A DNA stretch of 64,000 bases from Aquibium sp. A9E412 (GTDB lineage Bacteria; Pseudomonadota; Alphaproteobacteria; Rhizobiales; Rhizobiaceae), in assembly GCF_030398335.1 (NCBI RefSeq), contig NZ_JAOAOP010000014.1, positions 1 through 64,000 of the forward strand, written 5' to 3'. The position numbers and the translations under genes were made by a program. Positions 15,176 to 22,830 of the stretch are shown one piece after another (within the stretch, counting starts at the first letter, position 1; the number at the start of each line of letters is the position of its first letter). The notes under the pieces are model-generated. The model was not told the DNA's origin. It saw only the letters and a list, made by a program, of their open reading frames with translations, and did not search any database.

Positions 15176-15481
15176 GACGGTCTTCCTCGTGCTGCGATCG
15201 CGCACCGGCCGCCGCAGGGCCGCCGACGCGCCCCCGATATAGGGATTCCAGCAAATGGAAGGTCAAGCGCGGCCCGTGGCGGCACCCCCCTGCGAGCCGG
15301 CGGCGCGCCCGGGCATCGCGGCAGCCGCCGCGCGCGGCCCCGCGGCCGGCGGCTGTTCGCGCGGTCCGACGCGTCGGCCGGGCCACGACACCGGGAAGTT
15401 GTGGGCCAGCGGCCCGTCGCGCCGCGCCTGCCGCGGGCCGGGCGCGGCCGCGGTTGACGGCCGCGCGCGGCCGGCGCAGGA
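15176..15481. other. divergent gap between cueR and the TauE/SafE gene
   Basis: 305 bases. The cueR-proximal part holds the promoter at 15236-15266. From about 15270 to 15481 the sequence is extremely GC-rich with many short inverted repeats, and I see no convincing gene or promoter for the rightward permease. Confidence 0.5.
15236..15266 (-). promoter_or_regulatory. CueR-type promoter with 19-bp spacer, upstream of cueR
   Basis: On the minus strand the -35 TTGACC (15266-15261) and -10 TATATC (15241-15236) are separated by 19 bases, the over-long spacing remodelled by MerR-family activators. The spacer holds a dyad (ACCTTCCA ... TGGAATCCC) close to the known CueR box ACCTTCC-N7/8-GGAAGGT. 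It drives cueR and, by read-through, the small membrane peptide. Confidence 0.75.
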
Positions 15482-16252
15482 GTGGCGCGGCCCGCCACGG
15501 GGAGCCCCGCCATCGATCTCTTCGCCACAGACGCCGTTTCCGGCCTCGGCATCGCCGCCGTCTACCTCGCCGTCCTCGCCGGCGCCTTCGCCCAGGCCTC
15601 GACCGGCATCGGCCTCGGCCTGGTCGCCGCGCCGGTGATGGCCATCGTCGACCCGGCGCTGGTGCCGGGGCCGATCCTGCTGCTCGCCATCGGCCTGTCG
15701 GTGATGGTGGCGTGGCGCGACCGCGCCGCCGTCGACCGGCCGGCACTCGCCGCGGCGCTCGCCGGCCGGCTGCCGGCGACCGCGGCCGGCGTGCTGACGG
15801 TCGCGGTGCTGCCGGCGGACTGGTTTCTCGCCCTGTTCGCCGCCATCCTGCTCGCCGCCATCGCGCTCAGCGTCGCCGGCTGGCGGGCGCGGCGCACCCG
15901 CACCGGCATGGTCGTCGCCGGCGCGGCGTCGGGCTACATGGGCACCGTCACCGGCGTCGGCGCACCGCCGATGGCGATCGTCTTCCAGCACGGCCGCGGC
16001 GCGCAGGTGCGCGGCACGCTGGGCGCCTATTTCCTGGTCGGCAGCAGCCTGTCGGTCGTCGCGCTGTGGGCGGTGGTGGGCGGCGCCCGCGCCGACATCC
16101 TGGTCGCGCTACAGCTCGCGCCGGCCGTGCTGCTCGGCTACCTGATGTCCTACCCGGCGCGCCGCATCGTCGACGCCGGGCTGCTGCGCCCGGCGATCCT
16201 GGTCATCTGCACCGGCTCCGCGCTGGTGCTTTTGGCGCGCGCGCTCGCCTGA
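15482..16252 (+). CDS. TauE/SafE-family (sulfite exporter-like) permease
   Basis: A 256-residue membrane protein with about eight hydrophobic segments and the family signatures. These are the duplicated AGAFAQASTGIGLGLVAAP near the N-terminus and TVTGVGAPPMAIVFQH in the middle, which face each other as the two half-repeats. TauE/SafE proteins export or import sulfite, sulfoacetate, taurine-derived or other organic acids; the substrate here is unknown. The GTG at 15482 is the only reasonable start before the first membrane segment, but its Shine-Dalgarno (AGGA) is unusually close, so the start is uncertain. It converges with matB across a degenerate repeat copy. Confidence 0.85.
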   Translation: MARPATGSPAIDLFATDAVSGLGIAAVYLAVLAGAFAQASTGIGLGLVAAPVMAIVDPALVPGPILLLAIGLSVMVAWRDRAAVDRPALAAALAGRLPATAAGVLTVAVLPADWFLALFAAILLAAIALSVAGWRARRTRTGMVVAGAASGYMGTVTGVGAPPMAIVFQHGRGAQVRGTLGAYFLVGSSLSVVALWAVVGGARADILVALQLAPAVLLGYLMSYPARRIVDAGLLRPAILVICTGSALVLLARALA

Positions 16253-16280
16253 CGGCGCGCCGCCCCGCCGCCGTTCCGCC

Positions 16281-16367
16281 TCTCGCGGAAGCGCAGCCCG
16301 GCTCGCAGTTGCCGGTCCGGCGCGCTTGCGAATGGCGAGCCAGTCGCCACGCCGCCTGGAAACGCGT
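16281..16367 (+). repeat. dispersed intergenic repeat, copy 4 (degenerate)
   Basis: A diverged copy: GCGGAAGCGCAGCCCGGCTC for the right half of B, then CGCGCTTGCGAATGGCGAGCC and CGCCTGGAAACGCG for A. On the minus strand the A module starts directly after the matB stop codon (TGA, then CGCGTTTCCAGG). Confidence 0.7.
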
Positions 16368-17914
16368 CAGCCCGCCCTGCTTGTGTAGGTGTCGGCATAG
16401 CGCTCGCGCAGCGCCGCCTTCTGCACCTTGCCCATGGTGTTGCGCGGCAGCGCGTCGACGAAGAAGACGCGCTTGGGCTGCTTGAAGCGGGCGAGCGCCT
16501 CGGCCAGGCCGGCGACGACGGCCTGCTCCGTCAGCGCCGGGTCGGCGCGCACCACGACCGCCGTCACGCCCTCGCCGAAGTCGGGATGCGGCAGGCCGAT
16601 CACCGCGCTCTCGGCCACCCCCGGCAGCGCGTCGATCACGCCCTCCACCTCCTTGGGGTAGACGTTGTAGCCGCCCGAGATCACCAGGTCCTTGGAGCGC
16701 CCGACGATCGACACGTAGCCGCGCGCGTCGATCGTGCCGAGATCGCCGGTGATGAAGAAGCCGTTGGCGCGCAGTTCCTCCGCCGTCTTCTCCGGCATCC
16801 GCCAGTAGCCGGAAAAGACGTTCGGCCCGCGCACCTCCAGCATGCCGATCTGGCCGTCGGGCAACCGCGCGCCGCTCGCCGGGTCGGTGACGATCACCTC
16901 GACGCCGGGCAGCGGAAAGCCGACCGTGCCGGCGCGGCGCTCGCCGTCATAGGGGTTGGAGGTGTTCATGCCGGTCTCGGTCATGCCGTAGCGCTCGAGA
17001 ATGGCGTGGCCGGTGCGCGCGTGCCAGCGGTCGTGCGTCTCGGCGAGCAGCGGCGCCGAGCCCGAGATGAAGACGCGCATGCCGGCCGCCGCCTGCCGGG
17101 TCAGCCCCGGCTCCTCGAGAAGCCGGGTGTAGAAGGTCGGCACGCCCATCAGCGCCGTCGCGCCGGCCGCCATGTCGTCGAGCACGGATTGCGGCTCGAA
17201 GCGCTCGCGGAACAGCATCGAGGCGCCGGCCGCCAGCACCACGTTGGTCGCCACGAACAGGCCGTGCGTGTGGAAGATGGGCAGCGCGTGGATCAGCACG
17301 TCGTCGGCGGTGAAGCGCCAGTAGTCCTTCAGCGTCAGCGCGTTGGAGGCGAGGTTCTCGTGGCTCATCATGGCGCCCTTGGAGCGCCCGGTGGTGCCGG
17401 AGGTGTAGAGGATGGCGGCGAGATCGTCGGGCCCGCGCGGCGTCTCGGCGAAGCCCGCCGCCGTTTCCGGCAGCAGCGCCAGCAGGCTGCCGTGCGCGGC
17501 GCCGTCGTCGCGCCACACGCCGAGCGTCTCGAGCCGTGCGCCGGCGGCCTCGGCGACCGGGCGCAGCGCCGCATCGCGCGCCGGGTCGCACACCAGCAGC
17601 GCCGGCTCGGCATTGCCGACGAAATACTCGATCTCGGCGGTCGTGTAGCCGGTGTTGAGCGGCAGGATGGCGGCGCCGGCACGGATCGTGCCGAGGATCA
17701 GCATCACCGCCTCGATGCTCTTTTCCACCTGCACGGCGACGCGGTCGCCCGGCTTGACGCCGAGCCCGCGCAGCGCCTCGGCGAAGCGCGCCGAGACGGC
17801 GTCGACGTCGCCATAGCTGTAGCGGCGCCCGTCGGCCAGGCTGGCGAACGGCCGTTCGGCACGGTCGGCGCGGCCGAGGCCGAGGGCGGCGGAAAGGTGG
17901 TTGGTCTCGCTCAT
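16367..17914 (-). CDS. matB: malonyl-CoA synthetase (MatB-like acyl-CoA ligase)
   Basis: A 515-residue ANL-superfamily ligase. The P-loop YTSGTTGRSKGAMMSH is complete. The region ERYGMTETGMNTSNPYDGERRAGTVGFPLPGV carries the MatB-specific pattern that distinguishes malonate/methylmalonate ligases from long-chain ones. The C-terminal hinge (GDLGTIDARGYVSIVGRSKDLVISGGYNVYPKEVE) and the catalytic lysine region (LPRNTMGKVQKAAL) are intact. The reaction is malonate + ATP + CoA to malonyl-CoA + AMP + PPi. It is the third gene of an operon with an FAD-linked dehydrogenase and a GntR regulator; no malonyl-CoA decarboxylase (matA) is nearby. A related dicarboxylate is a possible alternative substrate. 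Confidence 0.88.
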   Translation of the reverse strand: MSETNHLSAALGLGRADRAERPFASLADGRRYSYGDVDAVSARFAEALRGLGVKPGDRVAVQVEKSIEAVMLILGTIRAGAAILPLNTGYTTAEIEYFVGNAEPALLVCDPARDAALRPVAEAAGARLETLGVWRDDGAAHGSLLALLPETAAGFAETPRGPDDLAAILYTSGTTGRSKGAMMSHENLASNALTLKDYWRFTADDVLIHALPIFHTHGLFVATNVVLAAGASMLFRERFEPQSVLDDMAAGATALMGVPTFYTRLLEEPGLTRQAAAGMRVFISGSAPLLAETHDRWHARTGHAILERYGMTETGMNTSNPYDGERRAGTVGFPLPGVEVIVTDPASGARLPDGQIGMLEVRGPNVFSGYWRMPEKTAEELRANGFFITGDLGTIDARGYVSIVGRSKDLVISGGYNVYPKEVEGVIDALPGVAESAVIGLPHPDFGEGVTAVVVRADPALTEQAVVAGLAEALARFKQPKRVFFVDALPRNTMGKVQKAALRERYADTYTSRAG

Positions 17915-18013
17915 GGTCGTCTCCTGTTGCCGGCCGGCATGCTCGTCGTGGAAATCATCGGGCGTGTCGCGTCCTCATGCGGGGTTGCTTTGTGCGGCCG
18001 CCGGGCCGGCGTC

Positions 18014-18724
18014 TCAGGCCGCCGGGCCGAGACCGAGGCGCACGGCGGCGTTGACCAGATGGCTGCGCATCGCCGCGCGGGCGGCGGCCGCGTCGCGGCG
18101 GGCGATCGCCTCGCTGACGGCGGCGTGCTCGGCCTGCACCCGCGCGCCCCAGCCGGCGTGACGCGCGGTGTTGTCGCGCGCCACGGCGATCGAGGTGCGG
18201 ATGCGCGCCGACAGGAAGGTCATGAACTCGTCGAAATAATGGTTCTTCGCGGCGCGGGCGATCGCCATGTGGAAGCCGGCGTCGGCTTCCGCGCCGTCCT
18301 CGCCGGCGTCGAGCGCCTGCTGGATACCGGCGAGCGCGGCGCCGATGGCGGCGAGCTCGGCGGCGCCGTGCCGCTCTGCCGCCAGCGCGGCGGCCTCCGC
18401 CTCAACGGTGGTGCGCAGCTCGAAGATCAGCGCCAGGTCGTCGCGCGCCAGCGCGCCGCCGGCGATGCGGAAGGTGGTGCCCTGCCCGGTCGCGCCGACG
18501 AAGGCGCCGAGGCCCTGGCGGCTGTCGACCAGCCCGTCATACTTCAATTTCGAGATCGCCTCGCGGACCACCGCGCGGCTGACGCCGTAGGAGCGCGCCA
18601 GGGCATTCTCCGTCGGCAGCCGGTCGCCGGGCTTCAGCGCGCCCGTCACGATGCTCTCGCGCAGCCGGCCGGCCAGCTCGTCGGCGAGCGGCTGCCGGGG
18701 GGCGAGCGGCGCGGCCTGGCGCAT
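18014..18724 (-). CDS. GntR-family (FadR/FCD subfamily) transcriptional regulator
   Basis: A 236-residue protein with an N-terminal winged helix (LAGRLRESIVTGALKPGDRLPTENALARSYGVSRAVVREAISKL) and a C-terminal all-helical FCD domain (FELRTTVEAEAAALAAER, FHMAIARAAKN, HAAVSEAIARRD), which binds small carboxylates, often through a metal. It overlaps the upstream dehydrogenase gene by one base (TGATG) and precedes matB by 99 bases. It is therefore most likely the local repressor, as MatR is for mat genes in rhizobia. A candidate operator is the 8-base direct repeat at 20313-20328 upstream of the operon. Confidence 0.88.
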   Translation of the reverse strand: MRQAAPLAPRQPLADELAGRLRESIVTGALKPGDRLPTENALARSYGVSRAVVREAISKLKYDGLVDSRQGLGAFVGATGQGTTFRIAGGALARDDLALIFELRTTVEAEAAALAAERHGAAELAAIGAALAGIQQALDAGEDGAEADAGFHMAIARAAKNHYFDEFMTFLSARIRTSIAVARDNTARHAGWGARVQAEHAAVSEAIARRDAAAARAAMRSHLVNAAVRLGLGPAA

Positions 18725-20193
18725 CACGGCTCTCCCGTCGTGGCACGGCCGGACCCCGCCCGGCCATCGCCGGCACCATGGAAGATCGTGCCGGGATTCA
18801 TCAGGCTGCCGGGATCGAGCGCGGCCTTGATCGCCGCCATCTGGTCGCGCGCGACCGGCGGCAGATAGGTGGCGAGCGGCTCGCGGCGGAGCCTGCCGAT
18901 GCCGTGCTCGGCGCTGAAGCTGCCGCAGTGCCGGGCGACGATGTCGTAGATCAGCGCCGTCAGCGCCGGCGCCGCTTCGAGGAAGCGCGCGCGGTCCTGG
19001 CCGGGACCGCTGCACACATTGAAATGAATGTTGCCGTCGCCGACATGGCCGAAGGCGACGACGCGCGCCTCCGGCGCCTGCCGGGCGACCGCCGCGCCCG
19101 CCTCCGCGATGAAGGCGGCGACGCGGCTGACCGGCACCGAGACGTCGTGCTTGACGCTCGGCCCGGCGAGCCGCTGCGCCTCCACGCAGGCCTCGCGGAT
19201 GTGCCACAGGCCGGCGGCCATCCGCTGCGAGCGCGCCACCACGCCGTCGGCCACCGTGCCGTCCTCCAGCGCCTCGCCGAGCCAACCCTCCAGCAGGTCG
19301 GCCAGACCGATCGCCGTCTGCCCGGAGCTGACCTCGACCAGCGCATACCAGGGATGCGCCGCCGCCAGCGGATCCTGCGTCTGCGGCACGTGCTCGAGCG
19401 CCATGTCGAGGCCGATGCGCGGGATCAGCTCGAAGGCGGACAGGAACTCGTCGAGCCGCTCGCGCGCCGCGGAAAACAGCGCCACCGCCTTGTCGAGGCT
19501 GTCGAACGCGACCAGGGCGGTCTCCACCTGGCGGCGCCGCGGGAAGAGCCGCAGGGTCGCCGCGGTGATGATGCCGAGCGTGCCCTCGCCGCCGATGTGG
19601 AGCTGCTTCAGGTCGTAGCCGGTGTTGTTCTTGCGCAGGCCGCTGAGGCCGTTCCACACGCGGCCGTCCGGCAGCACGACCTCGAGCCCGAGCACCAGCT
19701 CGCGCGCGTTGCCGAAGCGCAGCGTGGCGTTGCCGCCGGCATTGGTGGCGATGTTGCCGCCGATGCGGCACGTGCCCTCGGCGCCCAGGCTGAGCGGGAA
19801 GAAGCGGCCGACCGCCGCGGCCGCCGCCTGCACGTCGGCCAGGATGCAGCCGGCCTCCACCGTCATGGTGAAGTCGGCCGCGTCGAGGCGGCGCACGCGG
19901 TTCATGCGCTCCAGGCTGACGACGATCTCGCCGCCGCTCTCGTGCGGCGTGGCGCCACCGACGAGGCCGGTGTTGCCGCCCTGCGGGACGAGCGCCACGC
20001 CCGCCTCGCGGCACAGCGCCACCACGCCCGCCACGGCGTCCGTGTCGGCCGGCCGCACGACGGCGCGGGCGCGGCCGCGGAAGGCGCCGCGCCAGTCGAC
20101 CAGATAGGGCGCCATCGCGTCGGCGTCGGCGAGCAGCCCGCCGTCGCCGACGATCCGCGCGATGCGCCCGATCAGCCTGTCCTGCCCGCTCAT
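18724..20193 (-). CDS. FAD-linked 2-hydroxyacid dehydrogenase (D-2-hydroxyglutarate dehydrogenase / GlcD-like)
   Basis: A 489-residue flavoprotein of the vanillyl-alcohol oxidase fold. The PCMH FAD domain is plain (GVALVPQGGNTGLVGGATP and then PLSLGAEGTCRIGGNIATNAGGNATLRFGN). The cap domain and C-terminal HVGDGNIHFNV and EHGIGRLRRE motifs supply the metal and substrate ligands of D-2-hydroxyacid dehydrogenases. It would oxidise a 2-hydroxy acid to a 2-oxo acid, feeding electrons to ETF or a cytochrome. Two in-frame ATGs compete: 20205 has AGGAAGG almost touching it; 20193 fits the usual N-terminus of the family better and was chosen. First gene of the operon with the GntR regulator and matB. 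Confidence 0.88.
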   Translation of the reverse strand: MSGQDRLIGRIARIVGDGGLLADADAMAPYLVDWRGAFRGRARAVVRPADTDAVAGVVALCREAGVALVPQGGNTGLVGGATPHESGGEIVVSLERMNRVRRLDAADFTMTVEAGCILADVQAAAAAVGRFFPLSLGAEGTCRIGGNIATNAGGNATLRFGNARELVLGLEVVLPDGRVWNGLSGLRKNNTGYDLKQLHIGGEGTLGIITAATLRLFPRRRQVETALVAFDSLDKAVALFSAARERLDEFLSAFELIPRIGLDMALEHVPQTQDPLAAAHPWYALVEVSSGQTAIGLADLLEGWLGEALEDGTVADGVVARSQRMAAGLWHIREACVEAQRLAGPSVKHDVSVPVSRVAAFIAEAGAAVARQAPEARVVAFGHVGDGNIHFNVCSGPGQDRARFLEAAPALTALIYDIVARHCGSFSAEHGIGRLRREPLATYLPPVARDQMAAIKAALDPGSLMNPGTIFHGAGDGRAGSGRATTGEP

Positions 20194-20312
20194 GCCGTGC
20201 CGCATCCCTTCCTGCCGGTTCGCCGCCGCGATGCGCGGCCGCCGCGCCGCCGTGCGCAGCAACGCGACCCGCCCGCGGCCCGCGCCTCGCCACCGGCCGC
20301 CCTGTTATCAGC

Positions 20313-20328
20313 TTGTCAGGTTGTCAGG
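20313..20328. promoter_or_regulatory. tandem 8-base repeat, candidate regulator site
   Basis: TTGTCAGG occurs twice back to back (20313-20320, 20321-20328), inside CTTGTCAGGTTGTCAGGCAAG, whose ends CTTG and CAAG are inverted. It lies about 120 bases upstream of the dehydrogenase start on the minus strand and may be the binding site of the operon's GntR regulator. Confidence 0.35.
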
Positions 20329-20381
20329 CAAGATGCGGTTTGCTAACCCTGCCGCCGACCGTCCGGCACCGCATGGCGCCG

Positions 20382-20473
20382 TTCTGCGCTTCACGGAATC
20401 GCAGATCGGCTGCAACTCCTTGTCCTGTCGCGGTTCCGGACGGCGAACCGGTTTCCACGTCGCCTGGAAACGC
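20382..20473 (+). repeat. dispersed intergenic repeat, copy 5
   Basis: B module reduced to TCTGCGCTTCACGGAATCGC and AGATCGG, followed by a full A module (GGACGGCGAACCGGTTTCC ... CGCCTGGAAACGC). It lies in a divergent gap, not behind a gene. Confidence 0.8.
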
Positions 20474-20644
20474 AACGGCCCGACACGGCCGTGTCGTGCG
20501 ACGTCGCAGCAAAGAGGCATTTGCCTGTTTCGACACGGAAGACTACAGCATCGGCCTGGCCGCTTTCGTCCGGCGCGACACGCCGCGCTTCACCGGACGC
20601 CGAGCGCCGAACCGACCGCCGCAACCACAGCACTGGACACACCG

Positions 20645-22012
20645 ATGGACGCACCCGCCCCCAAGCCCAACTCCGCCGCCGCCCGCGACGTCGCCTACCA
20701 CCTGCATCCGGCGACCGATCTGCGCCGCCACGAGGAGGTCGGGCCGATGATCATCGAGCGCGGCCGCGGCATCTACGTCACCGACGACACGGGCAAGGAC
20801 TATATCGAGGGGCTGGCCGGGCTGTGGAGCGTCGCCGTCGGCTTCGGCGAGCAGCGCCTGATCGACCGCGCCGCCGAGCAGATGCGTCAGCTGCCCTATT
20901 ATCACAGCTTCGCGCACAAGGCGCATCCGGCGGTCATCGACCTGGCCGAGCGGCTGGTCGCCATGACGCCCGAGCGGCTGGAGAAGGCCTTCTTCACCAA
21001 TTCCGGCTCGGAGGCCAACGACACCGCGATCAAGATGATCTGGTACTACAACAACGCGCTCGGCCGGCCGCAGAAGAAGAAGATCATCTCGCGCCGGCGC
21101 GCCTATCACGGCGTCACCATCGCCGCCGGCAGCCTGACCGGCCTGCCGATCAACCACAACGGCTTCGACCTGCCGCTGCCGGGCTTCCTGCACGTGTCGT
21201 GCCCGCACCACCTGCACGAGGCCAGGCCCGGCGAGAGCGAGGAGGCCTTCGCCGCGCGCCTGGCCGACGAGCTGGAGGCACTGATCCTGGCCGAGGGCCC
21301 CGACACGATCGCCGCCTTCTTCGGCGAGCCGCTGATGGGCGCCGGCGGCGTCGTCGTGCCGCCGGCGACCTACTGGGAGCGCATTCAGGCGGTGCTCAGG
21401 AAGCACGACATCCTGCTCGTCGCCGACGAGGTCATCAACGGCTTCGGCCGCACCGGCGCGATGTTCGGCTGCGACACCTTCGGCATCGACCCCGACATCA
21501 TGGTGCTGTCGAAGCAGATCACCTCGTCCTACGCGCCGCTCGGCGCGCTGGTCGTCAGCGGCCCGGTCTACGAGGCGGTCGCCGACGGCTCGCACGCGCA
21601 CGGCGCCTTCGGCCACGGCTTCACCGGCTCGGGCCATCCCGTCGCCGTGGCGGTGGCGCTGGAGAACCTCGACATCCTGGCCGAGCGCGACCTGGTGGGC
21701 AACGCGGCGCGGCTCAGCCCGCGCTTCTTCGAGCATCTCGACGGCTTCGCCGGCCGCGACATGGTCGCCGAGACGCGCGGCCGCGGCCTGATCGGCGGCA
21801 TCGAGCTGTCGGCCGAGGCCGCCACCGCCGCCGGCTTCGCCAATGCGGCGGCCGCCACGCGCCGGCTGGCCGAGCTCGCCCAGGAGGAAGGCCTGATCAT
21901 CCGCGCCATCGGCGAGACGGCGGCGTTCTGCCCGCCGCTGATCATCACCGAGACCGAGATCGACGAGATGTTCGCCCGCTTCACCCGCGCCTTCGACCGG
22001 CTGGCCGCCTGA
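20645..22012 (+). CDS. class III (omega) aminotransferase
   Basis: A 455-residue PLP enzyme of fold type I, subgroup class III. Typical motifs are GLWSVAVGFG at the N-terminus, FFTNSGSEANDTAIKM (phosphate cup), RRRAYHGVTIAAGSLTG, LLVADEVINGFGRTG (cofactor Asp), and SKQITSSYAPLG with the Schiff-base Lys290. The sequence resembles putrescine/taurine/beta-alanine:pyruvate aminotransferases of the aspartate-aminotransferase-family annotation; the amino donor cannot be read from sequence. The ATG at 20645 begins a normal-length protein, but no strong ribosome binding site precedes it. It converges with soxD. Confidence 0.9.
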   Translation: MDAPAPKPNSAAARDVAYHLHPATDLRRHEEVGPMIIERGRGIYVTDDTGKDYIEGLAGLWSVAVGFGEQRLIDRAAEQMRQLPYYHSFAHKAHPAVIDLAERLVAMTPERLEKAFFTNSGSEANDTAIKMIWYYNNALGRPQKKKIISRRRAYHGVTIAAGSLTGLPINHNGFDLPLPGFLHVSCPHHLHEARPGESEEAFAARLADELEALILAEGPDTIAAFFGEPLMGAGGVVVPPATYWERIQAVLRKHDILLVADEVINGFGRTGAMFGCDTFGIDPDIMVLSKQITSSYAPLGALVVSGPVYEAVADGSHAHGAFGHGFTGSGHPVAVAVALENLDILAERDLVGNAARLSPRFFEHLDGFAGRDMVAETRGRGLIGGIELSAEAATAAGFANAAAATRRLAELAQEEGLIIRAIGETAAFCPPLIITETEIDEMFARFTRAFDRLAA

Positions 22013-22055
22013 CCGGCGGCGGCGGGGCGGTCGCGGCCGCCCCGCCGCAGCGGCG

Positions 22056-22152
22056 AGAGCCGATCTGCTCACGCAATCGCCGATCGGCTCCAGGGTATCG
22101 AGCTGACGCGGTTGCGAACGGCGAACCGGTTTAGACTGCGCCCAAAAGCGCT
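22056..22152 (+). repeat. dispersed intergenic repeat, copy 6 (A module diverged at its end)
   Basis: B module intact (GAGCCGATCTGC ... GATCGGCTCCAGG), A module begins normally (GCGAACGGCGAACCGGTTT) but ends GCGCCCAAAAGCGCTT. On the minus strand it begins directly at the soxD stop (TAA, then AGCGCTTTTGG). It separates the convergent aminotransferase and soxD. Confidence 0.75.
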
Positions 22153-22830
22153 TTACTGCACCTGCTCTTCCTCGATCTCGGACGGCGTCGCCGCCTGCAT
22201 GTCGACGTCGAAGGGCTGGCAGTCGCTCATGCATGCCTCGGCCTCGGGCAGCGTGACGGTGTCCATCTGCTCGAAGGCGTCGCGATTGGGCATCTCGACC
22301 TGCGGCAGCGACTGCGCGTCCATCACCGCGTCCTGCGGCACCAGCTCGTTGAGGTGCAGCACGTAGGCCGTCACCGCATAGACCTCGTCGGCCGTCAGCG
22401 ACTGCGGGTTGTCGAACGGCATCGCCCGGTGGACGTAGTCGTAGAGCGTCGTGGCGTAGGGCCAGTAGCTGCCGACCGTCTTCACCGGATCGTCGGTGTC
22501 GAGCGTGCCCTTGCCGCCGGCGAGCCGGTCCATCGGGCCGCCGGTGCCGTCGGCGCCATGGCACACGGCGCAGGACTGGGCGAAGATCGTCTCGCCCTCC
22601 GACACCGAGCCGCTGCCTTGCGGCAGGTTCTCGCCGTCGGGCGAGATGTCGATGTTCCAGGCACGCAGCAGCTCCTCCGACGGCCGCTCGCCGAGCCCGA
22701 TGGGCGCCGTCCGCGCCGCCGGCCCGGCCGGCGCGGGCGCATCCGACTGGGCCATGACGGCGACCGGCGCGGCGAGGCCGGCGAGCGCGGCGAAGGCCAC
22801 GGCCCGGCTAGCTTTGCGCGGCATAGGCAT
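22153..22830 (-). CDS. soxD: SoxD-like periplasmic cytochrome c (electron acceptor of SoxC)
   Basis: A 225-residue exported cytochrome c. A signal peptide (to about residue 28, AQS) is followed by one haem site CAVCH (Cys87, Cys90, His91) with Met137 as the likely sixth ligand (RAMPF). Classical SoxD is a longer dihaem protein; this one has one CXXCH and a C-terminal CMSDC pair of unknown purpose. It would accept electrons from the molybdenum enzyme SoxC. The ATG at 22830 has GAGG six bases upstream. The first codons overlap the end of soxC by 23 bases, so the two are coupled. SorB-type naming is possible. Confidence 0.85.
   Translation of the reverse strand: MPMPRKASRAVAFAALAGLAAPVAVMAQSDAPAPAGPAARTAPIGLGERPSEELLRAWNIDISPDGENLPQGSGSVSEGETIFAQSCAVCHGADGTGGPMDRLAGGKGTLDTDDPVKTVGSYWPYATTLYDYVHRAMPFDNPQSLTADEVYAVTAYVLHLNELVPQDAVMDAQSLPQVEMPNRDAFEQMDTVTLPEAEACMSDCQPFDVDMQAATPSEIEEEQVQ

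Larger units (their letters stand above)
20194..20644. other. divergent gap between the dehydrogenase operon and the aminotransferase
   Basis: About 450 bases without a credible gene. It contains a tandem 8-base repeat (20313-20328), repeat copy 5 (20382-20473), and an AT-richer stretch at 20515-20550 where the aminotransferase promoter may lie. I cannot define a -35/-10 pair with confidence. Confidence 0.5.

Noticed and set aside
16367-17914. Annotation as a long-chain fatty acyl-CoA ligase
   Set aside because: The MTETGMNTSNPYDGERRAGTVG region is characteristic of MatB-type malonate ligases, so a dicarboxylate substrate is more likely.
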